Under the pieces are notes generated by a model. It made no database searches. It was not told where the DNA came from and was given only the letters and a program-made list of their open reading frames with translations. A program made the translations under genes and the position numbers. This document shows positions 20,606 through 30,657 of a stretch of DNA of 64,000 nucleotides, in pieces. Every line of letters starts with the position of its first letter. The first letter of the stretch is position 1. The stretch comes from Impatiens glandulifera (lineage: Eukaryota > Streptophyta > Magnoliopsida > Ericales > Balsaminaceae): the NCBI RefSeq assembly GCF_907164915.1, contig NC_061866.1, positions 24,693,905-24,757,904 on the forward strand, read 5' to 3'.

Positions 20606-22387
20606 TTATAGAGTCTTTCCTTTGATTTCTTGAAAGGCATTCTCAACTGCCTGTAACCGAACATTTTCAAGGATTACCGGAGCTTTGTTAAATGCCGGTT
20701 GGATTAGATTGGTGTTGGCTAGCTCGAGTGCCCTTTCTTCTAGCTTGACGAGTTTGTCCCACTGTCTGTTTCCACTAAAACCTGGAAGCATGTCGGATAA
20801 TTTGGTCTCGCATCGGAGCTTCACCCACAGAATGTATGGAGCTAGTGCGTCACTTGCACCTTTGTTCATGTCTTGAATGAATTCATCAAATAGCTCATTT
20901 TCTTGCTCTATGGTGTATTGATATTCGTCTCCGGTTGTGGCTTCAGTCTGAGCATCGATTTGCAACGTGCCCATTCCGGTTTCAGGTGTTTCTTCAAGAA
21001 GAATGCCTTTGCCTTTGTCTACCTGAGTGGGACTTTCTGGAGCTGTCTTGCTTCCTGCGGAACCGGAAGGTTCCTGTTCTTCAATGTTTCCCTCCTGAGC
21101 CGGAGGTGCAGTTTCTGTTGATTTGGTCGTCTCATCGACCGGTTGAACTTCTGTTTGATCAGGTATTTCAACCTGATTGTCTGGCTTCCGACGACTAGAG
21201 ACGTCGTCCCCTTCGGTTTCTCTTGATATCTCCTGGACCACATTCTGAATTGCTTCTGAAGTATTCAAGCCCACATCGGCTAATACCTCTTCGGCTTGCT
21301 TACTTGGTGACTTGGAGGTTGCAGAGTGAGTATTTCCCTCTGCCTCCTCCTTTGAGCTTGACTTGTTCTCCTCGCTCCCCGAAGATTCGGTTTGCTTTGG
21401 AGAATCGGATGGGATGGGAGTTGGAACAACGGTGTTGATGGGGATGGGCTGAAAAACATCTGCGGTTCTTTCTGGTGGATTGTCCGAGGAAAGCGTTTTC
21501 TCGGAGTCCGCCGGTTTCTTTGCACTCTTCTTCGCAACTACCTTCTTCCTCCTCTTCGGTTCTGGTGGAGCTTCTGCCTCAACCGCTTTTCTTGACGGTT
21601 TCCTTTGTCTTGTTTCTTCTTCAACTGGAACCGATGAGCTAGCTCCCTTAGATGATTTTGTCTTTGAGGTTTTTGGCTTTATCGTCTTCTCCGGTTTTTC
21701 TGCCACTGACTCAGAGTCAAGAATGTTGGAGATCGGAAGCGGTATGCCTTCACCTAGTTCCACATTAAGGAACTCAAGAATCTTGACGATTTGCATAGCA
21801 TAAGCCTGCACCCGGCCATCTTTCTTAATCACCATTTGACAGAATTCTTCGTATAAAACGTATCCCCAGTCCACCTTGTCGCTGCGAACAATGGCTAGCA
21901 GCATTCTGAGCTTAAGCTTTGTGAGGTTATCAAAGTTACCTCCCTTTCCTTGGAGCGATTTGGCGATGACGGTCACTAACCATCTGTATTCCGGTTTTAG
22001 CTTGATTTTCCTGCTGTTGTGAATCACCAGATCTTGACCTGAGAAGGATACAACCAACCGGGCAGCATTTGATTCTGCTTCGGTTAGGTCGAACTTTAGG
22101 TCTGAACCTGTGTTGGGCAGATCAAGGGCTTCCGCAAAGGTTTCTTCAGTTATAAGGACGGCCTTCCCGTTGACAGTGGCCGAGATCTTTCTCTTCAACA
22201 GTGTCGCCGTCGCTAAGAACTCCGTCACCGCTGCCGGATAGATGGTGAACGGACCAGAAAGGAACTTCTCCAACCCAGATTCTCGAAGAAGTTGAAGAAC
22301 AGCCTTGTTCTTGTCGTCAGCGTGCTCGTCAATGTCTGCGAAGTCTACCTGCAGCATCCATTGAAATGGAGCTTTTCCTAGATCCAT
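20606..22387 (-). CDS. accessory ORF3, domain plus basic low-complexity region, element B
   Basis: 593 codons. Residues 1-215 carry the shared accessory domain: VDFADI (14-19), ESGLEKFL (36-43), ATVNGKAVLITEETFAEALDLP (70-91), AKSLQGKGGNF (142-152), KVDWG (171-175). Then a Lys/Ser/Pro-rich part with nuclear-signal-like clusters (PKRRKK at 277-282) and a Ser/Glu-rich region up to about 480. The C-terminal part, about 500-593, is helical (QENELFDEFIQDM). Paralogous to ORF1 and ORF2 next to it and to the D copy at 51142. Its own TATA box lies about 115 bp upstream. Function unknown; a nuclear role is inferred only from the basic clusters. The LP-x-x-G region vaguely recalls the putative plant transposon protein family, unverified. 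Confidence 0.85.
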   Translation of the reverse strand: MDLGKAPFQWMLQVDFADIDEHADDKNKAVLQLLRESGLEKFLSGPFTIYPAAVTEFLATATLLKRKISATVNGKAVLITEETFAEALDLPNTGSDLKFDLTEAESNAARLVVSFSGQDLVIHNSRKIKLKPEYRWLVTVIAKSLQGKGGNFDNLTKLKLRMLLAIVRSDKVDWGYVLYEEFCQMVIKKDGRVQAYAMQIVKILEFLNVELGEGIPLPISNILDSESVAEKPEKTIKPKTSKTKSSKGASSSVPVEEETRQRKPSRKAVEAEAPPEPKRRKKVVAKKSAKKPADSEKTLSSDNPPERTADVFQPIPINTVVPTPIPSDSPKQTESSGSEENKSSSKEEAEGNTHSATSKSPSKQAEEVLADVGLNTSEAIQNVVQEISRETEGDDVSSRRKPDNQVEIPDQTEVQPVDETTKSTETAPPAQEGNIEEQEPSGSAGSKTAPESPTQVDKGKGILLEETPETGMGTLQIDAQTEATTGDEYQYTIEQENELFDEFIQDMNKGASDALAPYILWVKLRCETKLSDMLPGFSGNRQWDKLVKLEERALELANTNLIQPAFNKAPVILENVRLQAVENAFQEIKGKTL

Positions 22388-22499
22388 GATAGCTTTTGAG
22401 GGAAGAAGATGAAGATTGATGATGATCGGAGAGAAGAGATCTTTGGAGTTCTGGAAATTTTAGAGAGAGAAAGCACGTGTGTTGAATGGGCTGATTTAA

Positions 22500-22509
22500 G
22501 TTTATATAG
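22500..22509 (-). promoter_or_regulatory. TATA-like box of accessory ORF3, element B
   Basis: Minus-strand ctatataaac, 113-122 bp before the ATG at 22387, in the 538-bp gap between ORF3 and ORF2. The gap is otherwise rich in ggcggt/aaccgg words and holds the 3' end of ORF2 (AATGAA at 22812-22817, minus). Confidence 0.65.
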
Positions 22510-22925
22510 ATGGCGGTTCCAAGCGGTTTTGAAGATGAACCGTCAACTTAATGTTTTTGCGCCAATTTTCCCTCCAAAAGTTACTGCCGTAACTTTCGGC
22601 GGTAAAAGCGGAAATTCGATGGGCGGTAAATTTTGAGAGGTAAAACCATGGGCGGTTAAGATTTTTCAAATTTTCATCTTTGCTCGAAGTTCCGGTTTCT
22701 ATTGATATCTTGTTAACCGGAGATTGTTAGGTTAACTTTTAAGTTTAGTTTGAAAACCGGAAAGGAATACGGTGAATGAGAGAACCGGAGACTCTTTAAG
22801 AATTGAAATATTTCATTAATAGAAGGAAATGATTAACATATGAGCGGTTCTGGTCGTACAACAAAATGACCAGAAACCGGAAAGAAAATAAAAGAAAGAG
22901 ATTTATTCAGTGAACCATCCTCCTT

Positions 22926-23594
22926 CTAACCTTCTTTCATACCACTTGTCGATGGTGTTTTGAGGAGACCGTTCCTCAATCCAAGATTACGACGTTTGGA
23001 CATGAGAAACCGGGTGATCTGAGGAGCGTAGCTTATCTTTCCCCTTTTACCGGTCATAAGCAGCTTCAGCTTATTGAAAAGATACGACGACCAGTTGATA
23101 TCGGTTTCGCGAATGATGGCTATCATAATATCGAATGCCTCCCGGCTGTAGTTCTGGTTAGGCATTCGGCCTATGATAGACCGTTGGACCAAGTCTTGAA
23201 AGACTTGGTAATGGGGAGCGAGGTCTTCTTTCTTCCCAAAATCCTTAACAGGAGCGTAGGAAGAGGAGAAGATCTTGAAAAAGATTTCCTTAGCCGGTAG
23301 ATGCGGTGTCGGAAAATCAGAGAAACCTTCCGTTGGAAGGTGAAAGAATGTGGCAAATTCCTCCTCAGAAAACTGGAGGAACTGACCGTCGATGATGGTG
23401 CGAATGCTGCCATCATCCAGAACGTGACCGTTGTTAAAGAATTCGCACACCTCCTCCACGAAGATGAGGTCCGAACCCTTGAGGAAGCCTTGCAGGCCAG
23501 AAGCTATGACATGTTGAAAGATGCAGTCATAGTAGGAACTGTGCTTGATGTCTTCAAAATCAATGATCAGGGTGTTTCTAATCTCAGTAGACAT
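22926..23594 (-). CDS. accessory ORF2, element B
   Basis: 222 codons, intact; nearly all shared domain: IIDFEDI (10-16), ASGLQGFL (31-38), FSEEEFATFFHLPTEG (75-90), NWSSYLFNKLK (167-177), ISYAPQITRFL (187-197), and a short basic tail. Paralogous to ORF1 and to the first 200 residues of ORF3, so the cassette grew by gene duplication. Counterpart in D at 50067 (NQNYSRE, LPTEGFSDFP and INWSS shared). TATA box about 105 bp upstream; a TTGTAC word and AATGAA follow the stop. No signal peptide, membrane segment or metal motif. Function unknown. Confidence 0.88.
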   Translation of the reverse strand: MSTEIRNTLIIDFEDIKHSSYYDCIFQHVIASGLQGFLKGSDLIFVEEVCEFFNNGHVLDDGSIRTIIDGQFLQFSEEEFATFFHLPTEGFSDFPTPHLPAKEIFFKIFSSSYAPVKDFGKKEDLAPHYQVFQDLVQRSIIGRMPNQNYSREAFDIMIAIIRETDINWSSYLFNKLKLLMTGKRGKISYAPQITRFLMSKRRNLGLRNGLLKTPSTSGMKEG

Positions 23595-23695
23595 GATGAT
23601 GAAGAGTGAATAAGGCTTAGGAGAGTTCTTGAGCTTTTGAATTTTTAGAGAGAAGAATGCTTGAAGGCGTGATTTGAAAAATGGAAGTTGAACCC

Positions 23696-23705
23696 CTTTT
23701 TATAG
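23696..23705 (-). promoter_or_regulatory. TATA-like box of accessory ORF2, element B
   Basis: Minus-strand ctataaaaag, 102-111 bp before the ATG at 23594. Confidence 0.65.
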
Positions 23706-23932
23706 CCTGGAGTGAGTGAGAGCATTTAATGCAAGGATTTGAAAATCTAGCCGTTTATGCTTAGTCATTAACGATTTTGTGATTTTCCAAGAGAATAAAG
23801 GCAAGTCTTGTCAAATCAAGTCAGGCATGCTCTTTGAGAATGAGAATTTATGTTTCCAAGAATAGAATGATTTATTTTTGATACGACGCATTGAATGTTG
23901 TAGATTTTGACTTGGAAATGAAAGAAACCTGT

Positions 23933-23938
23933 TTCATT
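23933..23938 (-). terminator. poly(A)-signal-like AATGAA after accessory ORF1
   Basis: Minus strand reads gtacttcaatcaatgaaac 78-83 bp after the ORF1 stop. The GTACTTC plus AATGAA pair resembles plant far- and near-upstream poly(A) elements. The same pair follows ORF1 of D at about 49703-49727. Confidence 0.4.
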
Positions 23939-24015
23939 GATTGAAGTACGAAACCGGTAGTACATCACAAGTACCGGTTTTGTAAAGAAAAGAAAAGATA
24001 AGAGGAAGGACAGAT

Positions 24016-24777
24016 TTAGACATTTGATGACTCAGCCGTTTGAGCGTTTGAAGCCTCAGCTGCTTGGATTCTTCTAGCTTTAACCGCTTCCCACCTGTCG
24101 ATCATCTCTTGTACTCGTTCTTTGGTGAGCACGTGCCTAGGGTGCAGAGTGACGAAGGCTCCGGCGTGGATCTCCAGGCTTGCGCAGAAACCGCTCAGCT
24201 GAGGAGCATAGCCGGTTTTGTTGGAAAGAATCATCTTCTTCAGGTTGCTGAAGATGATCCAGGACCAGTTGACCGGTGTCCCAACCGTTACAGCGATCAT
24301 CATCTCGAAGACCCTTTGAGTGTAATAGTAACTTTTCTCTCTGCACAGGACAGATTTTCCCAGAATCTCGCAGAGAATCTGGTACTTATGAGAAAGTTGA
24401 CTCTTAGCACCCCAGGGTTTAACCGGGATGTCAGATCCAGAGAACCGGTGACACATTTCTTCCATTGTCGCCGGGGAATAGGTTAGGTCGGTTACCCCTT
24501 CATTGGGTAGACCGCAGTATACAGCGAAATCCGTCTCGCTGAATAGGAATTTTTGACCGTAAACCTGTGCAACGAGTATATCTCGATGCACTTCTTTCAC
24601 GGTTTCAAACAGTTCTTCGACTACAAGGTAGTCGATGATGAACCTGTTTTCAAGAAAGCTTCTTAGCCCACTCCTTTCTATGGCTAAGAACATTTCCTTT
24701 ACCTCATGATCCTCATACTGGTAGATTGATTCAAAATCTGCCAATAGGATCTTCTTGGCTAGCGAGTTGGTATTCAT
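24016..24777 (-). CDS. accessory ORF1, element B
   Basis: 253 codons, intact. Shared domain: LLADFESI (11-18), ERSGLRSFLE (34-43), FLFSETDFAVYCGLPNEG (77-94), ILGKSVL (138-144), VNWSWIIFSNLKKMI (169-183), TGYAPQL (188-194), then an Ala/Glu-rich helical tail. First of three paralogs after pol (718-bp gap). Counterpart in D at 48867. TATA box about 95 bp upstream. Codon use and CCGG-rich composition are like gag and pol, so no sign of recent capture from another genome. Function unknown. Confidence 0.88.
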   Translation of the reverse strand: MNTNSLAKKILLADFESIYQYEDHEVKEMFLAIERSGLRSFLENRFIIDYLVVEELFETVKEVHRDILVAQVYGQKFLFSETDFAVYCGLPNEGVTDLTYSPATMEEMCHRFSGSDIPVKPWGAKSQLSHKYQILCEILGKSVLCREKSYYYTQRVFEMMIAVTVGTPVNWSWIIFSNLKKMILSNKTGYAPQLSGFCASLEIHAGAFVTLHPRHVLTKERVQEMIDRWEAVKARRIQAAEASNAQTAESSNV

Positions 24778-24867
24778 GTTTGTTTTTGAGAAAGAAAGAG
24801 GATTTTATCTCAAAAATTATACTTGTGAATAGTGAACTTGTGATGTTTTTGAAAAGGATTAAGGATG

Positions 24868-24877
24868 GTTTATATAG
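24868..24877 (-). promoter_or_regulatory. TATA-like box of accessory ORF1, element B
   Basis: Minus-strand ctatataaac, 91-100 bp before the ATG at 24777. The rest of the 24778-25494 gap between pol and ORF1 holds no gene that I can see. Confidence 0.65.
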
Positions 24878-25494
24878 CCCGTGGATTCGGCTTGGTCTTT
24901 AATGAAGTTAAGCATGCCTGATGATGTCATCAGCTATTTAATAGACTTAACTTGTTGAAGTAACTGATGGTTATTTCCAAGGTAAATCTAATAATTACTA
25001 AGATAGCAATGATGAAAAATATCTATTGACAAGATGTAAGTCTCCCTCTCTTGATGATGGACACATGTCGTCATCTCGATTGTGGTAGACTTGTTTTTAA
25101 TTAATCACAGGCTTCATTTTTCAAAACATGCACGAAAACTCGGTCAGTCATCTCATGTTAACCGGAAAAATTCATTTCATCAAACCAGAGTGCATACGTA
25201 CTGAGCGGTTTTCCATAACCGGTTTTAGTAGGATATTTCCGTTTATGAAAAATAGTTGATTGATATCAACAATTTTTCAACTTTGGATTTGTTTTATCCA
25301 CTTCAACCTGATTATTTCAACCGTGTAGTAAACATACATTTGATTTGAGATAGTGAAGTACTCGGGCATAACTGGAGACTTCCTCCCGGTTAGCATATTT
25401 GATTTATTAATGGCCTATTTGAATATGGTTTGAGAAGCTTTAGCTTCTCCCTGAACACATATCCCTGTTTTGTATACACATGCATGCATTTTGA

Positions 25495-28400
25495 TTATAT
25501 CAATTGATTTAGATTAGTAAGACCCAAGATATTTCGAAAATGTGAGAACTTAGCTTCCTGTAGCGGTTTCGTGAAGATGTCCGCTACTTGTTGCTCGGTC
25601 GACACATATTCCAGCCGGATGTGTTTCTCCTGAACATGCTCCCGGATGAAATGGTGTCGAATGTCGATATGCTTTGTTCTTGAGTGCAACACTGGATTGT
25701 ATGTGATTGCTATGGCGCTGGTGTTGTCACAGAATATTGGGGACTCCTTTGCTTCTATTCCAAAGTCCCTGAGTTGCTGTTGAATCCAGAGGAGTTGTGC
25801 ACAGCAGCTTCCAGCCGCTAAGTACTCCGCCTCTGCGGTTGACGTTGCAACTGACGTTTGTTTCTTGCTGCTCCAGGTAACTAACCGGTCACCCAGAAAC
25901 TGACAGGTTCCACTTGTACTCTTTCTGTCGATTTTGCACCCCGCGTAATCGGCATCGGAGTAGCTTATTAGATTGAAGCTCGAGTCTTTTGGGTACCAAA
26001 GTCCCACTTCTTGAGTTCCCTTCAGATATTTCGAGATTCTTTTAGCCGCCGTGTAATGAGATTGCTTTGGATTTGCTTGGAACCTCCCGCATACTCCAAC
26101 CGCAAACAGAATATCAGGTCGGCTAGCTGTGAGATACAACAGCGATCCGATCATTCCTCGATACACTGTGATGTCAACGGCTTGACCATCATCATCTTTG
26201 TCCAGCTTCACAGAAGGACTCATTGGCGTAGCCGCTTCGGCACATGTATCCATCCCAAATCTCTTCAGCAGTTCGGCTGTACACTTCGGTTGACTTATAA
26301 AAATTCCGGCTTCCATCTGCTTAACCTGAAGTCCTAGAAAGAAGATCATTTCCCCCATCATACTCATTTGAAATCTATCAGTCATCATTTTCGAAAATTT
26401 GTCACATAACTTTGGGTCGGTTGACCCGAATATGATATCATCAACATAAATTTGAACAAGTAAAATTTTCTCCTTTCTTTCAAATTTAAAGAGGGTTTTG
26501 TCTACTGAACCTATTGTAAATTTGTGATCAAATATAAATTGAGTCAAAGTATCATACCAAGCTCTTGGAGCTTGTTTCAAACCGTAAAGGGCTTTATTCA
26601 GCCGGTAAACGTGATTTTCATGTTCTGGATTTTTAAAACCTGGAGGTTGATTAACATACACCTCTTCATTTACTTTACCGTTTAGAAAAGCGCTTTTTAC
26701 ATCCATTTGATAAACTTTGAACTTTTTGAAAGCTGCATATGCTAAAAATATTCTGATGGCCTCAAGTCTAGCTACAGGGGCGAATGATTCTTCAAAATCA
26801 ATGCCTTCTTCCTGCTTATAGCCTTGAGCCACTAACCGGGCTTTGTTCCTCGTAACTAAACCGTCTTCATTGAGTTTATTTCTGAATACCCATCGTGTGC
26901 CTATAACCGGTTTGTTTTTCGGTCTAGGAACTATGTACCAGACTTTATTTCTCTCAAACTCGTTTAATTCCTCTTGCATTGCCAAGATCCAATCTGGATC
27001 TGACAGTGCTTCATCCACCTTTTTCGGCTCAATTTGTGATATGAAAGTAGAGTTTCCATAGTGATCCAAATTTTGTTGCCTAGTTCGGACGGGTGAGGAT
27101 ATGTTACCTATTACTAGTTCAAGAGGATGATTTTTGTTCCTTCTGAGGTTAATCCGAGACGTGTCTATCAAGCTTTCGGCTGGCTGATCAAGGTTAGACT
27201 GATCGGTAGGTTGAACAGAGTCAGACCGACCGATTTCTTCAGTAGAAACTGAATCGTCAACTTTCTGCGGTAAAGCAGCTTGATCAGGTTGAATTTCAAC
27301 ATCAACCGCTTGGTCCTTGACAAAGCGTCTAAAAACCGGAACCTCGTCTTCATCATCAGAATAGATATTGAAATTTTCCATTCTGTTGTGAAGGTCGAAG
27401 GGTAATGCAGTGTTTCGCTCAACCGATTCATCGAAAACAACGTGTGCGGTTTCTTCAACTGTTAAAGTCCTAGTATTATATACTCTGTAGGCTTTACTCA
27501 CAGCTGAATATCCCAACATTATTCCCTCATCGGATTTAGCATCAAAAGCGGTCAAGTACTTCTTGCCGTTATTGTGAACAAAGCATTTACTACCAAAAAT
27601 TCGAAAATACCGTACACTTGGAATTTTATCAAAATAAATTTCAAAAGGAGTTTTCGAAAACCGTTTAGTCACTAGAGATCGATTTTGTGTATAGCAAGCG
27701 GTGTTGATAGCTTCAGCCCAAAACTTTTGAGCGATACCCGAATCGGCTATCATTGACCTTGCGGCTTCCTTGAGAGTTCGGTTTCTTCTCTCAGCCAGGC
27801 CGTTTTGTTGAGGAGTTCTGGCACTAGACAACTCGTGCCTAATATCGGAATCATCAAGAAAGGTAGTTAAATTACTGTTAATAAACTCAGTTCCTCTATC
27901 ACTTCTAATTTTGTTTACTCGAATAGATTTTTCATTTTGTATTCTTAAAATCAGTTTAATCAAGTTTGAAGTTGCTTGACTCTTAGAAGCTAGGAAAGTA
28001 ACCCAAGTAAATTTGGAGTAATCATCAATAACTACCATAGTATAATGCATGCCTCCTAGACTAGTTACTTTAACCGGACCGAACAAGTCCATATGCAACA
28101 GTTCTAAACATCTTTCAGATTGATAATTTCCTTTACTTTTAAAAGATGATTTCACTTGTTTTCCCATTTGACATGCAGCACATACTTTATCTTTGAAAAT
28201 TTAACATTTGGAAAACCGTGAACCAGTTCCTTGGAACAGATAAAGTTAATCGTTTTGAAATTCAAGTGATTTAACCGTTTATGCCAAAGCCAATTTGGAT
28301 CATTTCCGGCTATCATACACACAGGTTTTTCGAAATCAGTTTTCCAGTTCACTTTGTAAATGTTTCCTATCCGGTTACCGGTTAACAGAGTGTCATCATT

Positions 28401-28757
28401 TTGATTTTTGACTAAACATGAATTTTTATGAAATTCAACTTTGTAGCCCACATCACACATCTGGCTTATGCTTAGTAAATTAAAACTTAGTTTTTCTACC
28501 AATAGCACATTATTTATGGATAATTCACCATGGACAATCTTACCCTTGCCCACGGTTTTACCTTTTGAATTATCCCCGAATGTGATGAATGCTCCGGTTT
28601 CGTACTTGATGTCGGTCAGTAGTTCCTTGTTTCCGGTCATGTGCCTTGAGCATCCACTGTCCAAGTACCATTCAGAATTCCTTAACCGATTACTCCTCCT
28701 AACCTGCAACAAACAATTATTTACAACTTTTTGGTACCCACATTTAGTTGGGTCCAT
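25495..28757 (-). pseudogene. pol: copia pol (protease-integrase-RT-RNase H), element B, one frameshift
   Basis: Two frames joined by one lesion. 28757-28152 has the protease (WYLDSGCSRHMTG, intact DSG) and the GAG-pre-integrase (HKRLNHLN). 28167-25495 has 890 codons with integrase D27, D90 and E126 ([24 protein letters not shown]), RT with YVDD at 574-577, and RNase H (YSDADYAGC at 736-744, [22 protein letters not shown]). Near 28185-28192 one A seems missing from an A-run before the CX2C of the integrase zinc finger, so the frame shifts. All catalytic residues are present. The ATG overlaps gag by 14 nt in the +1 frame. A homopolymer sequencing error is also possible. Confidence 0.93.
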
Positions 28758-30603
28758 GGTTGATTAGTCCCTTTGGGATCCAGACTTTAATTAGTCGGAT
28801 CACTTTCCCGGTTGTTGTTTTGATAATATTTGGCTTAACTTCTTGGTCGTTGCTCAAGAATGCTTTATGTGGTGATGGGCTTCTTTGATGTCGGTTTTTA
28901 TTATTTTTATCTTTATTTGGTTTCCGGTTGGCTTTCCTTCTCTCAGGATGAAGCCATTTTTCAGATTCGTTGGGACCTACATACTTAAGCGTTTCTTCCG
29001 GTTTTAGGTCATTTTCGGTTTGTGAGCTTTTGACAAATTTTATAAATGGAAGATTGTTTTTCGTTAGTTTCATCCCGTTAGATTGTTTTGTTTCATTTTG
29101 TTTACTTGGATCATAACCGATACCATATCTACATTTCGGATGTCGTTTATAGTTACACATTTGTTTCACTGCTTGACGTGATCTCTCCCACGCAGCCGTG
29201 ACGTACATTGCTCGTTCATCGGTTTCCATTACCGGTTGAACTGTCTCCTCATTATCCGAGAATAGTTCATCCGGTTCATGTGTTTTGATCTCATATGTTT
29301 TATCGTTTTTATCATTTATTAGTTCGGTTTTAGGTTCTACAGGTGTTGGCATATACGCAGATATATTTCTGAACTCAGCAACCATTTGGTTGAGTGCAGA
29401 TACTAGATCTTCTTTAGTAAATTCATCAGAAGAAAAATCAAATACCTCCTCGTCGTTTGCCATGAAGCATGTTACTTTCTCTTCACCATCTTCATTGTCG
29501 GAATATGCCCATTCGCTTCCACCATCGGATGCAATGAGAGCTTTTTGGATCTCCTTTCCTTCATCAGCATGTTGATCATTATTTCTTCGGTAGTCGTTTC
29601 GTTGGTTGTTGTTGTTTCCCCGATAATTGTTTCCTTGATAATTGTTTCCCTGATACTGGTTGCCTTGATAATTATTCCCTTGATAATTTCCTTGATAATT
29701 TCCTTCCGGTTTTCTATCGTCTCTTCTTGGTTTTCTACACTCTGACCTGAAATGTCCAAAACCATCACAGTTATAGCATCTTTTGTTTGATTTATCTACA
29801 TAGTTATAATTAAAATCATTATTAGATGGTGGCTGGCTCTTCTTCATGAATTTCCCGAATTTCTGGGCTAGCATCGCCATCACATCGTCGGTTATTTGAT
29901 CAGTGTTTTTGACTGGAGCCGGTGCGGTTGATACTGGAGCCGCTGGTTCCACCGATGTGACTAAGGCTCTTGTTGCGGTTGATGTAGATGTTTCATCTTC
30001 GATCCGAGAATTGATCTCGAATTCGTAGGCTTTCAAATCCTCAAACACATCATGCAACTTCATCTGCCCAAGGGTGCTGGACTCCCTCATCACCATGGTC
30101 TTGATATCCCACGTGCTTGGCAGTGATCTTAGAGCTTTGATGATCACTTCTCGGTTGTCATACTTCTTTCCGAGTGTCTGAAGCTCGATTACTACGCTGG
30201 TGAACCGGTTGCTAAATTCTTTCATATTTTCTCCCGGTTTCATCCTTATGTTTTCATACTTCTGCGTAGCCACCAAGATTTTATTCTCCTTGGTTCTTTC
30301 GTTTCCCTCATGGATCTGGATGATCGTTTCCCAGGCTTCCTTTGCATTTTCGCACTCTGATATTTTGTTCAAAGTGTTGTTATCTATAGCTTTATAGATG
30401 TGCCTCATGCAATGGTTGTCCAGGTTGCTTCTTCTCCGATCTTCACTCGTCCACTGGCTTTCCTCCTTGTTGATCTTGATTGGTCCTTCTTTCAGGACTC
30501 GGCTCATCTCATCATCTAATGTTATCAGATGTAGATACATCTGTTTCTTCCAACTGCTAAATGCTTCACTGTTTAGCATTGGCGGCTTGTCGCTGTGGGT
30601 CAT
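28744..30603 (-). CDS. gag: copia Gag, element B, intact
   Basis: 619 codons from the ATG at 30603 (MTHSDKPPML), which aligns with the start of gag A. The frame stays open upstream to 30735, but that part would begin inside the LTR. UBN2-type core (SSWKKQMYLHLITLDDEM, LRSLPSTWDIK), knuckle CYNCDGFGHFRSEC (CX2CX4HX4C), then a Gln/Asn/Gly repeat run (NYQGN-type units, about 29560-29700), an acidic region and a basic end (VWIPKGLINHGPN). Makes the particle shell and binds RNA. Ends 14 nt inside pol. Confidence 0.93.
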   Translation of the reverse strand: MTHSDKPPMLNSEAFSSWKKQMYLHLITLDDEMSRVLKEGPIKINKEESQWTSEDRRRSNLDNHCMRHIYKAIDNNTLNKISECENAKEAWETIIQIHEGNERTKENKILVATQKYENIRMKPGENMKEFSNRFTSVVIELQTLGKKYDNREVIIKALRSLPSTWDIKTMVMRESSTLGQMKLHDVFEDLKAYEFEINSRIEDETSTSTATRALVTSVEPAAPVSTAPAPVKNTDQITDDVMAMLAQKFGKFMKKSQPPSNNDFNYNYVDKSNKRCYNCDGFGHFRSECRKPRRDDRKPEGNYQGNYQGNNYQGNQYQGNNYQGNNYRGNNNNQRNDYRRNNDQHADEGKEIQKALIASDGGSEWAYSDNEDGEEKVTCFMANDEEVFDFSSDEFTKEDLVSALNQMVAEFRNISAYMPTPVEPKTELINDKNDKTYEIKTHEPDELFSDNEETVQPVMETDERAMYVTAAWERSRQAVKQMCNYKRHPKCRYGIGYDPSKQNETKQSNGMKLTKNNLPFIKFVKSSQTENDLKPEETLKYVGPNESEKWLHPERRKANRKPNKDKNNKNRHQRSPSPHKAFLSNDQEVKPNIIKTTTGKVIRLIKVWIPKGLINHGPN

Positions 30604-30643
30604 GCTTCCCACCATCTTTGGTTGCTTGAGTGCTAAGAACCTC

Positions 30644-30655
30644 GCTCTGATACCA
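30644..30655 (-). promoter_or_regulatory. primer binding site (tRNA-iMet), element B
   Basis: Minus-strand TGGTATCAGAGC, two bases after the LTR end CCTAACA. Confidence 0.95.
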
Positions 30656-30657
30656 CT

